Assembly: GCA_026545765.1 (NCBI GenBank)
Contig: JAIFAC010000317.1
Span: 1-64,000, forward strand
DNA: 64,000 bases
Origin: Plantago major
Taxonomy: Eukaryota > Streptophyta > Magnoliopsida > Lamiales > Plantaginaceae
Direction of reading: 5' to 3'
This document shows positions 14,245 through 26,676 of this stretch, piece by piece. The position numbers were made by a program, and so were the translations under genes. A model generated the notes under the pieces. The model was not told the origin of the DNA, searched no databases, and was given only the letters and a program-made list of their open reading frames with translations. Positions within the stretch are counted from its first letter, which is position 1. Each line of letters begins with the position of its first letter.

Positions 14245-14476
14245 TACTGCCTCCGGTCTTTTACAAGCTTCCTAAGGAGACTTTTTTCCTGAATTCGATC
14301 AGAATTACTCAGAACTATATTTATTAAAAATATAATAAAATTATACTATGAAAATAAATTAAGATATTTTACTAATATAATTTTATTTTATATTTTCGTT
14401 TAATTTACAAAGAATTTACTGCTAAAATTTTAAAAATGTCATCTTAAAAGTTTGTAAAAGATCGGAGGGAATAGTA
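14245..14476. mobile_element. Stowaway-like MITE family A, copy 1
   Basis: Begins TACTGCCTCCGGTCTTTTAC and ends with the inverse GTAAAAGATCGGAGGGAATAGTA, giving long terminal inverted repeats with TA at both borders. The AT-rich core closely matches that of copy 2 at 61425-61656 (shared AAAAATATAATAAAATTA and ATTTTACTAATATAA words). No coding capacity. Confidence 0.75.
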
Positions 14477-14755
14477 TATAAGGGAAAGGGAACGAATTGG
14501 GTGTGGGTGTGTCGAATTGGGTGTGGGTGGTGACACTTAGCTCAGGTGTGGCTCAGCCGATGGGCTCCACCACCACCCAAATTGCACCGTTTGTATTTGA
14601 ATTTTGAGAAGATTATTTTATAAGAAGTTTATCAAATTATTCTAATGTAATGATTGTCGGGTTAATTAAATAAGTCATAGGTTTGAGTGAGACTGGTGAA
14701 GCGGCATCAGACACTGAAAATTGATTTCAAGTTGAATGAGGAAGTTTCAAACATA

Positions 14756-15490
14756 CAAAGAAACCTCTATAAATTAATAATGTCATAATCGGTATATTTT
14801 ATTAATTTAGTGAGATATTATTATATCCATAAATTAATAGTTTATTAATTTAAAGAGGTTTCACGTATGACCTTTAAACTTACAAGTCCAATATAATAGT
14901 TTCATGATGAGTTTGAGAACTTCATTATGAGTATACATTATCTAAGCACAAAATGGATGCGAATCACTTGCTAAATTATCCTCAGAAAATAATGAATGTT
15001 ACGTAAGCTCAAAGATTGAAGAAATTGTATGATAACATTCAAAATCCGGTCGATGATATAGCTAATGATGATTCAATAGCTTGGAACCGATCACTCGGAG
15101 AGAAGCATTGCAAGCGGCAACAACTCTTCACAACTTTTTTGTTTCGATAAGACAACGCCCCAACTCTTTAGTGCAGTCGGGAGATTTATAGATGAACTCA
15201 ATATAGATTTGAAGTTTAACAAAAAAACAAGTGACTATCGATTCACTTTTTACTAAGCAATTTTAGAATTTTGAAGTGTATCACACACACATATATGGAA
15301 TTTCTTAGTAATTATTAATTTATAGTTCGCTAACCAATATATATACACTGGAATTTTAAAAAAATTATTATCTTATTATTTTATTAATTTGGGTCTAAAT
15401 TTGTATTAGTCCCAAGCTGAGACTGGACAAATTATTAATTTTATCGAGATTATTAATTTATGGTATATTAATTTATAGAGGTTATACTTG
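14756..15490. mobile_element. Emigrant/Lemi1-like pogo element with transposase remnant
   Basis: The ends are inverted copies of AACCTCTATAAATTAATA, the hallmark terminus of Emigrant/Lemi1 (pogo branch of Tc1/mariner), with a TA duplication at 14754-14755 and 15491-15492. Around 15095-15255 the plus strand still shows a decayed C-terminal transposase segment: ALQAATTLHNFF, then a frameshifted stretch ending near TIDSLF, which resembles the DDE transposase tail of this group. Most of the coding region is deleted, so it is non-autonomous. Confidence 0.7.
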
Positions 15491-16615
15491 TACTACCTTA
15501 AAAAAAAATTATCGGACTGATGAAAGTGAAGTAGCGCATGAGACTAAAGTTCTTGCGGGAATTGAATTAGAAGGAAGATGCATATTGATATTTGACATCG
15601 AGTCAAAGGCATTGAGTGCATATTGAAAATGAGTGCATTTAATAACCGGCCTTTGGAGAATTCTGATACATAGTAGTATAGTACATGACCCAGAGAGGAC
15701 ATTATGATAAATGATGAAGATTTCATGGAGGTTAATGACAATTGACAAGAGTTATCTTTAATGAAATGGACCGTTTAATATACATTATGCTATATAACAA
15801 AATGTTATGAGATTACGAGGTTTGAAGTGTACCATACGCTAGGTGTTAGGAATCAAGCCCTCAAACCGCTTTAAAAGTTTCTACTAACGCTCATTCTAAA
15901 AATTTGATTCTCAATCTAGAAAACAAAGACCAATCCCAAAATTTTGAAACAATGAATTCATTTTCGAAGTTTAACGAGTCGAAATACGAAGCAAAAACAA
16001 GTCGAGCTTTTGAGCTACTCGAGAGCAACTCGATATTTTAACGAGCGATCACGAAGCTCGATCATGAAAAGCTCGACGATTACGTTGTATCACGCAGCAA
16101 GCTTGAAATTATGACGATCAATTATCCATTAAGAAACGCTATGAAGAATGTCCTTAATTGGAAGTTAATGGTGCGTATGTGGTAATTTCTATGTTAGAAG
16201 TATGAACAATAAACAATAGTAAAATCCACGCTTTTGTGTATAATATGTGGCATTTGTTCTCGCCAGAATTAGTGAAGGGAGGTGTGGTTCAAGGTAATCG
16301 AACCCCACTCAATTGTTTCCAACTATTATGGTATATAGGAATATAGGAGTAATTATTTATCTTTAAGTCTAATTTACACTTGATATTTTACCCACTAAAC
16401 CATTTAATAGAATGAATAAAGTATTGTGAATATGTAATTCATTGATTGGCCAAGGAACGTGGAATTACTGGTACTCCTACTAACATACATTCATGTTTTT
16501 TTTTTCCAAGTTTTTTTGTTTGCTTCTTTAATTTATGATTTCATGATATATAGTTGTTGAGTGCAATATAAATCACTTCGACACGTAAATTAAGGAGATT
16601 ATAATTATAACATTA

Positions 16616-16840
16616 TATCCCCTCCGTCCCAAATTCAACTTTTCATGCGAGCCCAATCAAAAGTTTTAAGAAAATAGTGAATAAAGTAGGAAGGATAGTT
16701 AAAAGTAGAAAAGATATTAAATGAAGTAGGAAAAAATAAAGTATTATATAAGTCAATAAAGAATAGATTTTCATTTAAATTATGAAAATAAATCGAGACG
16801 TCCAAAACTAACGCTAAGTCAATTCGGACGAATGAGATAT
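16616..16840. mobile_element. Stowaway-like MITE, degraded
   Basis: Left end CCCTCCGTCCCAAATT; the right end contains AATTCGGACGAATGAGA, a degraded inverse. AT-rich interior without coding potential. Confidence 0.5.
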
Positions 16841-18129
16841 ATTACGGTATGTATGCTAGTGGATGATATAAAGTTATAGAATTATAAGTTATAACACTTT
16901 GATTAAATTACATTATCAAGGAAGAATATAAAATTATAGTATAATATTTCTTAAAATTACGTAAAAATAAAGTAGATAACCCAATTAACACCTAAAATGG
17001 CCAATATTGATAACTTATTTGGGACTTAAGTGAGTATGTACTAATTCCTTGCACAACGACTTAAGATCGCGTCGTATAAAAACATTGATTAGAAAGTAAT
17101 TTTCAAATAATATATTTTGTAGAATTAACTATATGTAATTTTGGGTTATATTATATATATGTTTTTTTTCTCTTCTAGTAATGTGTATTTAATAATATTC
17201 ATTTTCTTTGTCATACTGAATGTTTTTGAGAAATTGATAACTATATTTAAATTCCAGTGAAAATTAATCATGAATTCGCCACTCGTAACATCTAAACAAC
17301 CAGTCAACCACCATATGAATGAATATATGATGGTCGAGAAAAAGATCATAAACCAGCTTGATTGTTCGAGCTCCACGTGACCATGCCAAGTGGCATGAAA
17401 TCTCATGAAGTGAAAATATCCGAACATAAGAAACACACTTGGTTGCAGAATAGACTGGGTAACAGAAAAGTGAAGCTGATGGAATAGCCCACGAGGAGTC
17501 CATATAGGCGCACGTGAAACGGTTAATATAGAGTTGGATTCGCGCGGATTTTGGCATTTTCTCATGGCGCTTGTTTCCCAATATAGGGAGTTCTCCATAT
17601 CCTTCCCTTTATACATACTACAGTACTCATCTGATCTGTGTTTTGGTCGCATTCACAGGCGGCTGGCTAGGCTACTACACGTCCGATCGTACATGCCTCC
17701 AATTTTAAACCCTTCGTTTTTGTACAGTCTAATAAATATGATTATCTTATATGAATATCATTTTACATAATGTATTTGAAGATACTTACATAGTAAGTAT
17801 CGACTAGTGTTCATAATAATAGATACATTCACACAGACACAGTTTTAAACAATATCACGATATTTTATGTTAACATTTTACGCCACGTTATATATATATT
17901 TATAATAAGATGTTCAGAATACACTATCATTTTTTTAGAAGTCTTACCATTTCACAGTGTGCAATTTTAGGAAAATTGAATGGAATAATAGTAAGGTAAG
18001 AAGTTAGAGAGAAAATAGATATAGTATAAAAGACAGTGATGACAAAATTAATAAGTGTAGATGGTAAAAAAAAAAGGAAAAGCTAAAACTTAAAAAAATG
18101 CAAGAAATGGCAAATTAAAACATTAAAAA

Positions 18130-18182
18130 AAACGAGAGGGTTCAGTTCAGTTCAGTTCTATTGAGACGAAGAGAACAGAGCC
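18130..18182. mobile_element. Right end of a Tourist-like MITE
   Basis: TTCAGTTCAG repeats followed by GAGACGAAGAGAACAGAGCC and then TTA match the inverse of the left end at 13586. No left end is found upstream, so this is a truncated copy. Confidence 0.5.
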
Positions 18183-18204
18183 TTATTCATAATTTTGTAT
18201 TAAA

Positions 18205-18394
18205 TACTTCCGTCCTGCACTAAACGTCCCATTTAGATTTTTTCAACAACATTTTCGATCTTTAACTACGCTTAATCTTAAACCGTAAACGAATGCTCAA
18301 TCAATTATATAACGAAACTTGGTGCAAGAAAGTTTAATTCTTAAAATTCATCCCGAGACCCATGGAAAGTTGAGTTTAGACGGTGGAGGGAGTA
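18205..18394. mobile_element. Stowaway-like MITE
   Basis: Starts TACTTCCGTCC and ends GACGGTGGAGGGAGTA, imperfect inverted ends with TA at both borders, 190 bp, no coding capacity. Confidence 0.6.
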
Positions 18395-18904
18395 TCGGAT
18401 CCAGCAAGCTACTTGAGTGTCAGTGCCTAATTTGATGTATGGCATGAGGACGAAGAAGCCTGCAGATACATAGAAGAGTCAGCAGCAAAGAGATAAAGTA
18501 GTTGAGGTGTAGAATGAGATACAGAAGAGTGAAGACATCATATGAACTTGACACCTTAGTCCAAAAACTACATTATCCAAGCTCTTCTTGTCATGGATAT
18601 ACTATCAATACATCGATCACTTAATTATATGTGCTAGCTATCACCTGGCTGACTATGTTATGAGTATATTACACCAGATTCATATTACCTCCATTGCTGC
18701 TACATCTGGCGTACATGCGTGCGATCCACGAAATAACTGATGCTACATCTGGCGTCACGTCACATAATTCTCTGTATAAATGTTTATTCTTCCCTACTGC
18801 ATATTATACTATCTTCTAATGCTTTAAAGCCAGACTACATTTATAGAACGTCAGATCATAAATACATTAAAGACAGAAGAATGATCACGTCAGAGAAAAA
18901 CACG

Positions 18905-19262
18905 TCTAAAGATATCGATTTGTGTTCGAAGCGCTCTCTCACACTTTGTAAGCCCAATTATCGATCTATTTCGATTTCGTTTTCCTTTAATTAGTTCACG
19001 GACTAAAACATACTAGGTTTTTTATTAGGATTTTAAAGGTAAATTGAGGGGGAAGTAAAGGACATCGTTAACTTACTAGAGTTTTCTAACTTCAATAAAG
19101 GGTATTTGGACAAAAGAAAAAATAGACGAATAATATATGTATTAATAATATATTCATAGGCATCTTTTTATTTTTTACCGTCGAATTATAAGGCTATTGT
19201 TCTCATTAATTTTTTAAATTGTTAAATATCGCCTCGCCTCAATTTCGCTTTTAGACCTTCAA
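18905..19262. repeat. Degraded copy of the 58.5-kb TIR repeat
   Basis: Shares the order of several blocks with 58541-58998: GCGCTCTCTCACACTTTG, the TTTTAAAGGTAAATTG block, and the GCCTCGCCTC ... AATTTCGCT right end. The left terminal repeat is missing. Confidence 0.5.
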
Positions 19263-19693
19263 ATTACGCTCCATGAGACGCAGGCCGCATAAGCAATATC
19301 AGCCCTATTTTAAAATTTCGTACACAGTTGATACGAAAGTTCCGGCGGGATATGTAATTACTAATTTCGGTAATGCATCAATAACTTAATTAATTTTGCT
19401 CAAAATGTCACTATGCAGTCATTGTGTTATCCGAAATCATAATAAATTATGTTGTAATTCAACTCAATTTTAAAAGTTGTGGTAGGGACGGAGTACTTCA
19501 TACGTTTAAAATTTATTAGGAAAAAAAAAAGAAATATATATATATATATATATATTCCAATAATGAATGTAAAATCATATATAAAATAAACTCAAATAAT
19601 GTTTTATCATTTTTCACATTTATTCTTAACTTACGCGCTCAGAACTAAACATCACATTTGTTTTGATAGGGACGGAGTATTTCAATAATTTTC

Positions 19694-20237
19694 TGTTGGT
19701 TTTATCTCAAATTCAAGTAAATGACATTGGACGGTTCAGATTGGTTCTTGATGATCAACGGCTGAGATCATTTTCTTCATTCAAAATTAAGTTAAATGGT
19801 GGTTATAAAAGAAGAAGAACTGAGAACAGAGCTGTCGATTTTGGCTGATCACAATTCACATAAATTCTCTCTTGATTCTTCGTCATTGCTCAAATTTTGT
19901 ACGTTGATTACTTGAGGATTGGCTTATGACAAATTGGAGATTTCAGGTTTCATGCTTTGATTATTGCGAATTGCTGAGAGTTCCATTGTTGTTGTATTTT
20001 GAGATTGCATCTTGTTTTCTCTTTCGGATTGAATTGAGAAGTAAAGATAATAGATTAGGCTTGATCTTTGGAAAGATTGTTAGAGCTTGTAATCGAATCT
20101 CAGTTGATAATAATATCCGTGTTTAGTTTCCCGTGGATGTAGGCTAATTTGGCCGAACCACGTAAATTCTTGTGCGTTCTTGTTTATCGTTTATCGTTGA
20201 TTGATTATTTGGTTGAGATTATTGTTGTGACTCAACA
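19694..20237 (+). repeat. 5' LTR of Copia element
   Basis: 544 bp, starts TGTTGG and ends CTCAACA (5-bp inverted ends TGTTG/CAACA). It aligns along its whole length with 24415-24958, with about 20 substitutions and a few indels by eye (roughly 3-4%). It is preceded by TTTTC (19689-19693), repeated after the 3' LTR. A Stowaway-like right end (GGGACGGAGTA, near 19676) lies just upstream, so the element landed beside a MITE remnant. Confidence 0.97.
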
Positions 20238-20286
20238 ATCGCCGTCTGTGGGAAAGAAATAAGACTCAACTATTATTCGATCAACT

Positions 20287-23200
20287 ATGGGATCATCCAT
20301 GAGGTTTGATGTTGAAAGGTTCACGATAAAACCGATTTCGCTTGTGGAAAGCAAAGATGGAGGCATTGTTGATTCACCAAGGTCTTGATGCGGCATTGCT
20401 GGGTGATAAAGGTTTTGAAGCAGGTTTTGATGAAAAAGAAAAGGCCACTATTATGGGGAGAGCTCAAAGACAATAATATCATACTTGATGACAAGATCCT
20501 CGTGAGAAGTTATTAAGATCAAGACGGCAAAAGAAGTGTGGAAAAGTCGAAGAGATGTACAACTCCAAGAGATCGCAAAAGTCAGATCTGAGGAAAAGAT
20601 TGTTCAATTTCCGAATTAGCACAGATAAGCCAATCTCTCAGCAACTTGATGATTTCAACAAGATGTGTCAGGACCTGGAGAGTGTTAGCATTGAAGTATC
20701 TGATGAAGATAAAGCTCTAGTAATCTTGGGAGCCTTGCCAAAGTCCTATGAGCATTTCATTGATGCTCTAGTTATTCATAAGAGCACCAAACTGACATAT
20801 GATGATGTGGATATTGCTCTAAGGAACAAGGAGCTTCATAAAGGACCTGTCACTGGTAGTGACAATGCAGCTGAGAGCTTAAACATCAAAGAAAGGTGGA
20901 GCCATAAGATGCAGTCAAAGAATAAAGCACCTATGTCTGCAGATACTAGAAAATTTGAAAAATTCAAATCTGCAGATGGTAACAACTCTGAAAAGAGGAA
21001 GTATTTCTATTGCAAAATGCCAGGCCATCTCAAGAAGCAGTGTTTCAAATTTAAGAGAGACAAGAAAGCTGGTAAATTGCAAGTAAATGACTCAGAGAAC
21101 AACAATGCTCATAATGCACATATATTGCTGAGTCTGCACATTCGTATGGTGATGCTGAAGTTCTTGTGGTTTCTGAGGCTTGTTCAGTGGTGAAATCAAG
21201 GTCAAATGCAAGCTGGGTACTGGATTCTGGATGCTCATTTCACATGAGCCCTAATCTTGAGTGGTTTGTAAACTACAAAGCAAGAAGAGGTGGCTCAGTA
21301 TTGCTAGGTGATGATTTTGAGTGCAACATTGAAGGTATTGGTGATATAAGGCTCAAGCTGCATGATGGAGTTGTAAGAATGCTTACAAATGTTAGGTATA
21401 TACCTAAACTAAAGAGGAACCTGATTTCTCTTGGTGTACTTGATGGCACTGGGCACAAATATTCATCAGAAATGGTGTTTTGAGCATCACTAAGCTTGGT
21501 ATTATCAGAATGAAAGGCTTGAAAGAAATGGTCTTTATTACTGTGGGTAACACAAGATTCGAGAATCAAAGACATGTCAGGCACATGATAAAACTCAGCT
21601 TTGGCATGCAAGAATGGGACATCTCAGTGAGAAGGGACTCAGAAAACTATCAAAGCAAAATTTGTTATGTGGAGATCAAATTACTCAGTTACAGTTTTGT
21701 GAAAATTGTGTTATGGGGAAATCTCACAAGGTTGGGTTTGATACAGCAAAACACACTACTCAAGCACATCTGCATTCAGACTTATGGGGACCAACAAATA
21801 CACAAACCATGAGTGGAGGAAGGTACTTTATGTCAATAATTGATGATTATTCAAGAAAAGTGTGGCTGATAATATTGAAAACAAAAGATGAAGCTTTCAG
21901 CAAATTTAAAGAATGGTCAATTGAGGTGGAGAATACTACATGAAGAAAAATCAAGCATCTCAGAACAGATAATGGCTTAGAGTTCCTCTCTAGTGAATTC
22001 AATGAATTCTGCAAAGACAAGGGCATTGTGAGACACAAGACAATACCAGGCACACCTGAGCAAAATGGTGTTGCTGAAAGGTTCAATAGAACTGTACTAA
22101 AGAGAATCAGATGCATGTTGATTAGCTCAGGTTTAAGTAAGTGTTTTTGGGGTGAAGCTACAACCACAGCTTGTTATCTTATCAATAGAAGCCCCACAAC
22201 ACCTCTGAACAACAAGACACCTGAGGAACTGTGGTCAGGTAAGCCACCTCATCTTGGTCATTTAAAGGTTTTTGGATGTTTGGCTCTAGCACATGTCAGG
22301 CAAGGAAAGCTGGAACCAAGAGCTCTTAGATGCATTTTTCTAGGATATCCCACTGGTGTAAAAGGCTACAAATTATGGATAATTGATCAAAGGAAGTGCA
22401 TAATTAGCAGGGATGTGGTTTTTAATGAAACAATCATGCCATTGAAACCTGTGGAAACCAATACTGAGATTCAGGTGGAGCATTGCAGCAATACAAGTGA
22501 TTTACATGCAAATAAGAAGCATACACCTGTGGATGAGAATAGTGCACAACAACATGATATGGAAAATCTCTCCACTAGAGACACAGTTTCAGACATCACT
22601 GCAGATGACACTGATGTGTTATCTTCATATCAACTTGCTAAAGATAGAGAGAGGAGGATAAATAAGAAAGTTCCAGACATGTATGGTTATGGACAGGTGG
22701 GAAAATCATACACGTTGCCTATGCTCTATCGCCATCAAGATATCAACTACTCGAGCCAAGCACTTATCAAGAAGCCATTAGTCAGACCGATAGTGAAAAG
22801 TGGATCATGCTATTCATGAGGAATTGGCTTCTCTGGAAAAGAATGATACTTGGGATATAGTTTCTATACCCAAGAACAAGAAGCTTGTGGGATGCAAATG
22901 GATATTCAAGAGAAAGGTTGAAACTGGTACAGCACATACAGTCAGATTCAAAGCAAGACTTGTTGCAAGGGGCTTTACTCGTATGAAGGTGTAGATTACA
23001 TGTAAATATTCTCACCAGTAGTCAAGCATGTTTCTATAAGAGTACTCTTCGCCATGGTGACTCAATGGGATTTGCAAATAATAAATGGATGTAAAACCGA
23101 TTTTTATACGGCTTGCTAGAGGAAACAATTTACATGAAAGTTCCTGAAGGAGTGCATATAGAGGACAAAGAAACCAAGGCTTGTCTACTGAAAAGGTCTC

Positions 23201-24322
23201 TTTATGGTTTAAAACAAAGTCCTCGTTAGTGGTATAAGAGATTTGATGAATTCATGAGCTCTATACAGTTTACAAGAAGGTGTATGATAGTCGATCTATT
23301 TTTCAAACATTTACAAAGGAGAATCGATTTACTTGTCATCAGATGTTGATGATATTTTAATTGCTGGCAAGTCTCTTGATGAAATTAGAGTATTGAAAAC
23401 TAAGCTGAGCTCTGAGTTTGAAATGAAAGATCTGGGAGAGGCTAGTAGAATACTTGGTATGGATATAAGTAGACAAGAGAATAATAAGAGCTTGTTTCTT
23501 TCTCAGACAGCTTACTTGACTAAAGTTCTTGCAAAGTTCAACATGAATATGTCTAAGCTCAGATCTGCACTTATAAACCCCGAACAAAGTCACAAGAAGT
23601 CAATGTCCTGTGAATCAAGCTGACATACAGGAAATGTTTAAGATTCCTTATGCAAATGCAGTGGGAAGCATTATGTACTCAATGATTTGCTGTAGGCCTG
23701 ATCTTGCCTTTGCAATGAGTATAATTAGTAGATTTATGAGTAATCCAGGTATGGTGCATTGGAATACAGTGAAAGGTGTACTCAGATACATCAAGGGAAC
23801 AATTCATCATGGTCTGAAATTTTCTGCATCATCTACAACTGAGTTACCATTGAAAGGTTTTGTAGATGCAGATTTTGCATCTAATATAGATACAAGGAAA
23901 TCAGTTACTGGATTTGTATTTACTTTGTTTGGTACTGCAATAAGCTGGAAGTGTTCTCAACAGTCTATTGTGAATTTATAGCAATAACTGAGGGAATTAA
24001 AGAGGCTATATGGTTGAATGGGCTGATTAAAGAATTAGGCATTGAACAAGATTGTGTATCTGTCTTATGTGATAATCAAAGTGCTATCCAGCTAGCAAAG
24101 CATCAAGACTTTCATGAGAGAACCAAGCATAGATGTGAGATTATACTTCATAAGAGACATTATCATGGAGGCACTGTGAAGGTTGAAAAGGTTCACACTA
24201 TTGAAAATGTTGCAGATTCTTTCACAAAGCTATGTTCACGCCAAGTTCAAGCAATCGTGCATTTAGTAATGTGGGTGGTTTTCCCGATTTTTTACATACT
24301 TACTCAGGAAGGCATGCTCTAG
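20287..24322 (+). pseudogene. Copia gag-pol polyprotein, multiply disrupted
   Basis: Gag starts MGSSMRFDVERF at 20287 and shifts frame before the open stretch at 20555-21193, which carries the gag core (LGALPKSYEHF) and a zinc knuckle with its first Cys replaced by Tyr (YFYCKMPGHLKKQC). Protease follows with DSG (WVLDSGCSFH, about 21217-21246). Integrase shows CENCVMGK, DLWGP, DDYSRKVW and TPEQNGVAERFNR, broken by a TGA near 21942. Reverse transcriptase shows KWIFKRKV, KARLVARGF, SLYGLKQSP and a catalytic box reading DVDD instead of YVDD (about 23343). RNase H shows DADFA and CDNQSAIQLAKH. Several frameshifts and stops (for example at 22993 and 23227) make it non-functional. No virus-type envelope gene is present. 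Confidence 0.93.
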
Positions 24323-24414
24323 CCTTAAGGGAGCTTAAGTGGTCGATTGTTCAACCGAGTAATGAACAAAGAATGTGGAAAGAGCATGGAAACTTGATTT
24401 GAGCTAATGGAGAT

Positions 24415-24958
24415 TGTTGGTTTTATCTCAAATTCAAGTAAATGACATTGGACGGTTCAGATTGGTTCTTGATGATCAACGGCTGAGATCATTTTCTTCA
24501 TTCAAAATTCAGTTAAATGGCGGTTATAAAAGAAGAAGAACGGAGAACCGAGCTGTCGATTTTGGCTGATCACAATTCACAGAAATTCTCTCTTGATTCT
24601 TCGTCGTTTGCTCTGAAATTTTGTACAATGATTACTTGAGGATTGACGCACAGCTGACAGTTGGAGATTTCAGGTTTCATGCTTTGATTATTGCGAATTG
24701 CTGAGAGTTCCATTGTTGTTGTATTTTGAGATTGTATCTTGTTTACTCTTTCGGATTGAATTGAGAAGTATAGATAATCGATTAGGCTTGATCTTTGGAA
24801 AGATTGTTAGAGCTTGTAATCGAATCTCAGTTGATAATAATATCCGTGTTTGGTTTCCCGTGGATGTAGGCTAATTTGGCCGAACCACGTAAATTCTTGT
24901 GCGTTCTTGTTTATCGTTGATTGAATATTTTGGTTGAGATTATTGTTGTGACTCAACA
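24415..24958 (+). repeat. 3' LTR of Copia element
   Basis: 544 bp, same borders as the 5' LTR, followed by the TTTTC duplication. It is preceded by GCTAATGGAGAT, a weak purine-rich tract where the polypurine primer is expected. The 5' copy has an extra 7-bp repeat in the TTTATCG region near its end. Confidence 0.97.
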
Positions 24959-25213
24959 TTTTCAGATATCACTTGGTGAGAAGTGCCGGATATTGGTAGA
25001 TTAAAAGAAAAGAAAAAAAAGATTATAATGTATCCGTATTTGTACGAAAATGCATTAATTACATTAAAATCTAGCTAGCTAGCATGGGAGAGGCCCTATT
25101 GACATAATGGGCTATAAATAGGGCTGTACTGTACTAATGTGGTCCATTTGAATCCCAACACAAATAATTCAGACCAGGTGGCTACGATTATTCACATCAC
25201 ATTGACAGAGGAC

Positions 25214-25688
25214 GGGTAAAATCCATTTTTGTTCTTCCACTCTGATACATTTCTAATTTTGGACCTGTACAAGGCCCAATTTGGTGATAATATCAATAAC
25301 TATTTACGATTAAGGACTAATTGTAAATTAGATGGTGGTGCAAAATCAAGACTAAAATTAATTAACCTAACTCCAATTTCACGGAATTCATCAATCGAAA
25401 GTCGATTGAAACAAAATTGATGAAAAGCCTACAAAAAGAATCACGAGGAAGAATCGACGCTAGTGAGTGGGACGGTCCACGATATCTTCATAACGGTCAA
25501 TTTTCTCTGTCATCTTTCATGCTTGACATTCGTCAAGACGCGAATGTGATGGTGCACCCTATAAATTCAATTAGTACCTAAATTGTACATAGTTATTGAT
25601 AATTAGTACCTAAATTGGACGCGACCACTCTAGAGTACCAATATTGGAAATGTCTCACACTGGAGTACCAAAAATGGATTTTTCCCCC
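25214..25688. mobile_element. Mutator-type MITE, copy 1
   Basis: Long terminal inverted repeats: GGTAAAATCCATTTTTG at the left is mirrored by CAAAAATGGATTTTTCCCC at the right, and the inversion continues inward more than 100 bp (GGACGCGACCACTCTAGAGTACC block). The interior matches copy 2 at 25757 in the same orientation. No target duplication survives. Non-coding. Confidence 0.75.
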
Positions 25689-25756
25689 AAATGTCGATGA
25701 AATTAGCGAATAGAATCCAACCACGTCAATGACTCTCAACCTAGTATTCACAAGTC

Positions 25757-26233
25757 GGGTAAAATTCATTTTTGGTACTTCAGTGAGACATTTTTAATAT
25801 TGGTACTCTAAAGTGGTCGTGTCCAATTGAGGTACTAGATATCAATGAGTAATTACAATTAAGGTACTAATTGTAAATTAGAAGGCGAACATGCCAATCG
25901 GTTCCAAATTACAATTATCATAACCCCAATTTTACGTGAATTTGATCAATTGAAGGTCAATCGAGACAAAAATGATGAAAATCGTATTTAAAAAGAATAT
26001 GACAATGAAGAATTTACGATGAGTGGGATGAAGTCCACGATGTCTTGCGAATGATCAATTTTTCATGTATATCTTCTGACATTTGGCATTCGCTCGCGCG
26101 TGAATGGCACATCCCACCTTTTAAATGCAATTAATACCTTAATTATAAATAGTTGTTAATATTTAGTATCTTAATTGTACACGAACACTTTAAAATAACA
26201 AAATTGGAAATGACTCACAAATAGATTTTACCC
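25757..26233. mobile_element. Mutator-type MITE, copy 2, with 9-bp duplication
   Basis: 477 bp with long inverted ends starting GGGTAAAATTCATTTTTGG and ending AGATTTTACCC. It is flanked by a perfect 9-bp target duplication TCACAAGTC (25748-25756 and 26234-26242), the length typical of Mutator-like elements. No coding capacity; same family and orientation as copy 1, 69 bp upstream. Confidence 0.88.
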
Positions 26234-26676
26234 TCACAAGTCCAAAACTAGGAACACTGCCAAATTAAGGCCAACGTCGTTTGATTAATTACCATGTTAA
26301 TCCTGGGGTTGCGTGGCCTGGGTGGTGGAGTTACATTTTTAATAATCGTTATGTTTATAAGTATTTAATCTTGAGTAAGTATCCCAATTTCCGATAGACC
26401 GTATATTAAGTTCGACCATCAATCCATCATCTCCTTAAAATGTCTTATTATGAGTAGAAGGTTATCCATCTTATACTCCTTCCGTCCCACAAAAGTTGTC
26501 CACTTTTGCCATTTTGGGCGTCCCGATAGAGTTGTTCACTTTCATTTCTTTATCATTTTAGGAACAATCATATAATTTTATATCCACCACTACTACTAAA
26601 AAAGTCAAAAGGTATCTTAAACAATCAAACCAACTATCAATAAAGTCATAAAGTAAACCCCACATGTACTATATAA

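Larger units (their letters stand above)
19694..24958 (+). mobile_element. LTR retrotransposon, Ty1/Copia, Tork-like
   Basis: A structurally complete element of 5,265 bp: LTR, gag, protease, integrase, reverse transcriptase, RNase H, LTR, in the Copia order (integrase before reverse transcriptase). The 5-bp target duplication TTTTC (19689-19693 and 24959-24963) is perfect. Just inside the 5' LTR is ATCGCCGTCTGTGGGAAAG rather than the usual initiator-Met primer site, so the primer is uncertain. The Tork/Tnt1-like assignment rests on gag and RNase H motif style. Confidence 0.95.

Noticed and set aside
17146..17652. 168-residue minus-strand ORF near a TATAAAGGG sequence
   Set aside because: No recognisable domain; overlapping frames are equally open and composition looks like intergenic DNA. 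I cannot support it as a gene.
21273..22167. Minus-strand ORFs across Copia pol
   Set aside because: Shadows of the integrase and protease coding sequence on the opposite strand.
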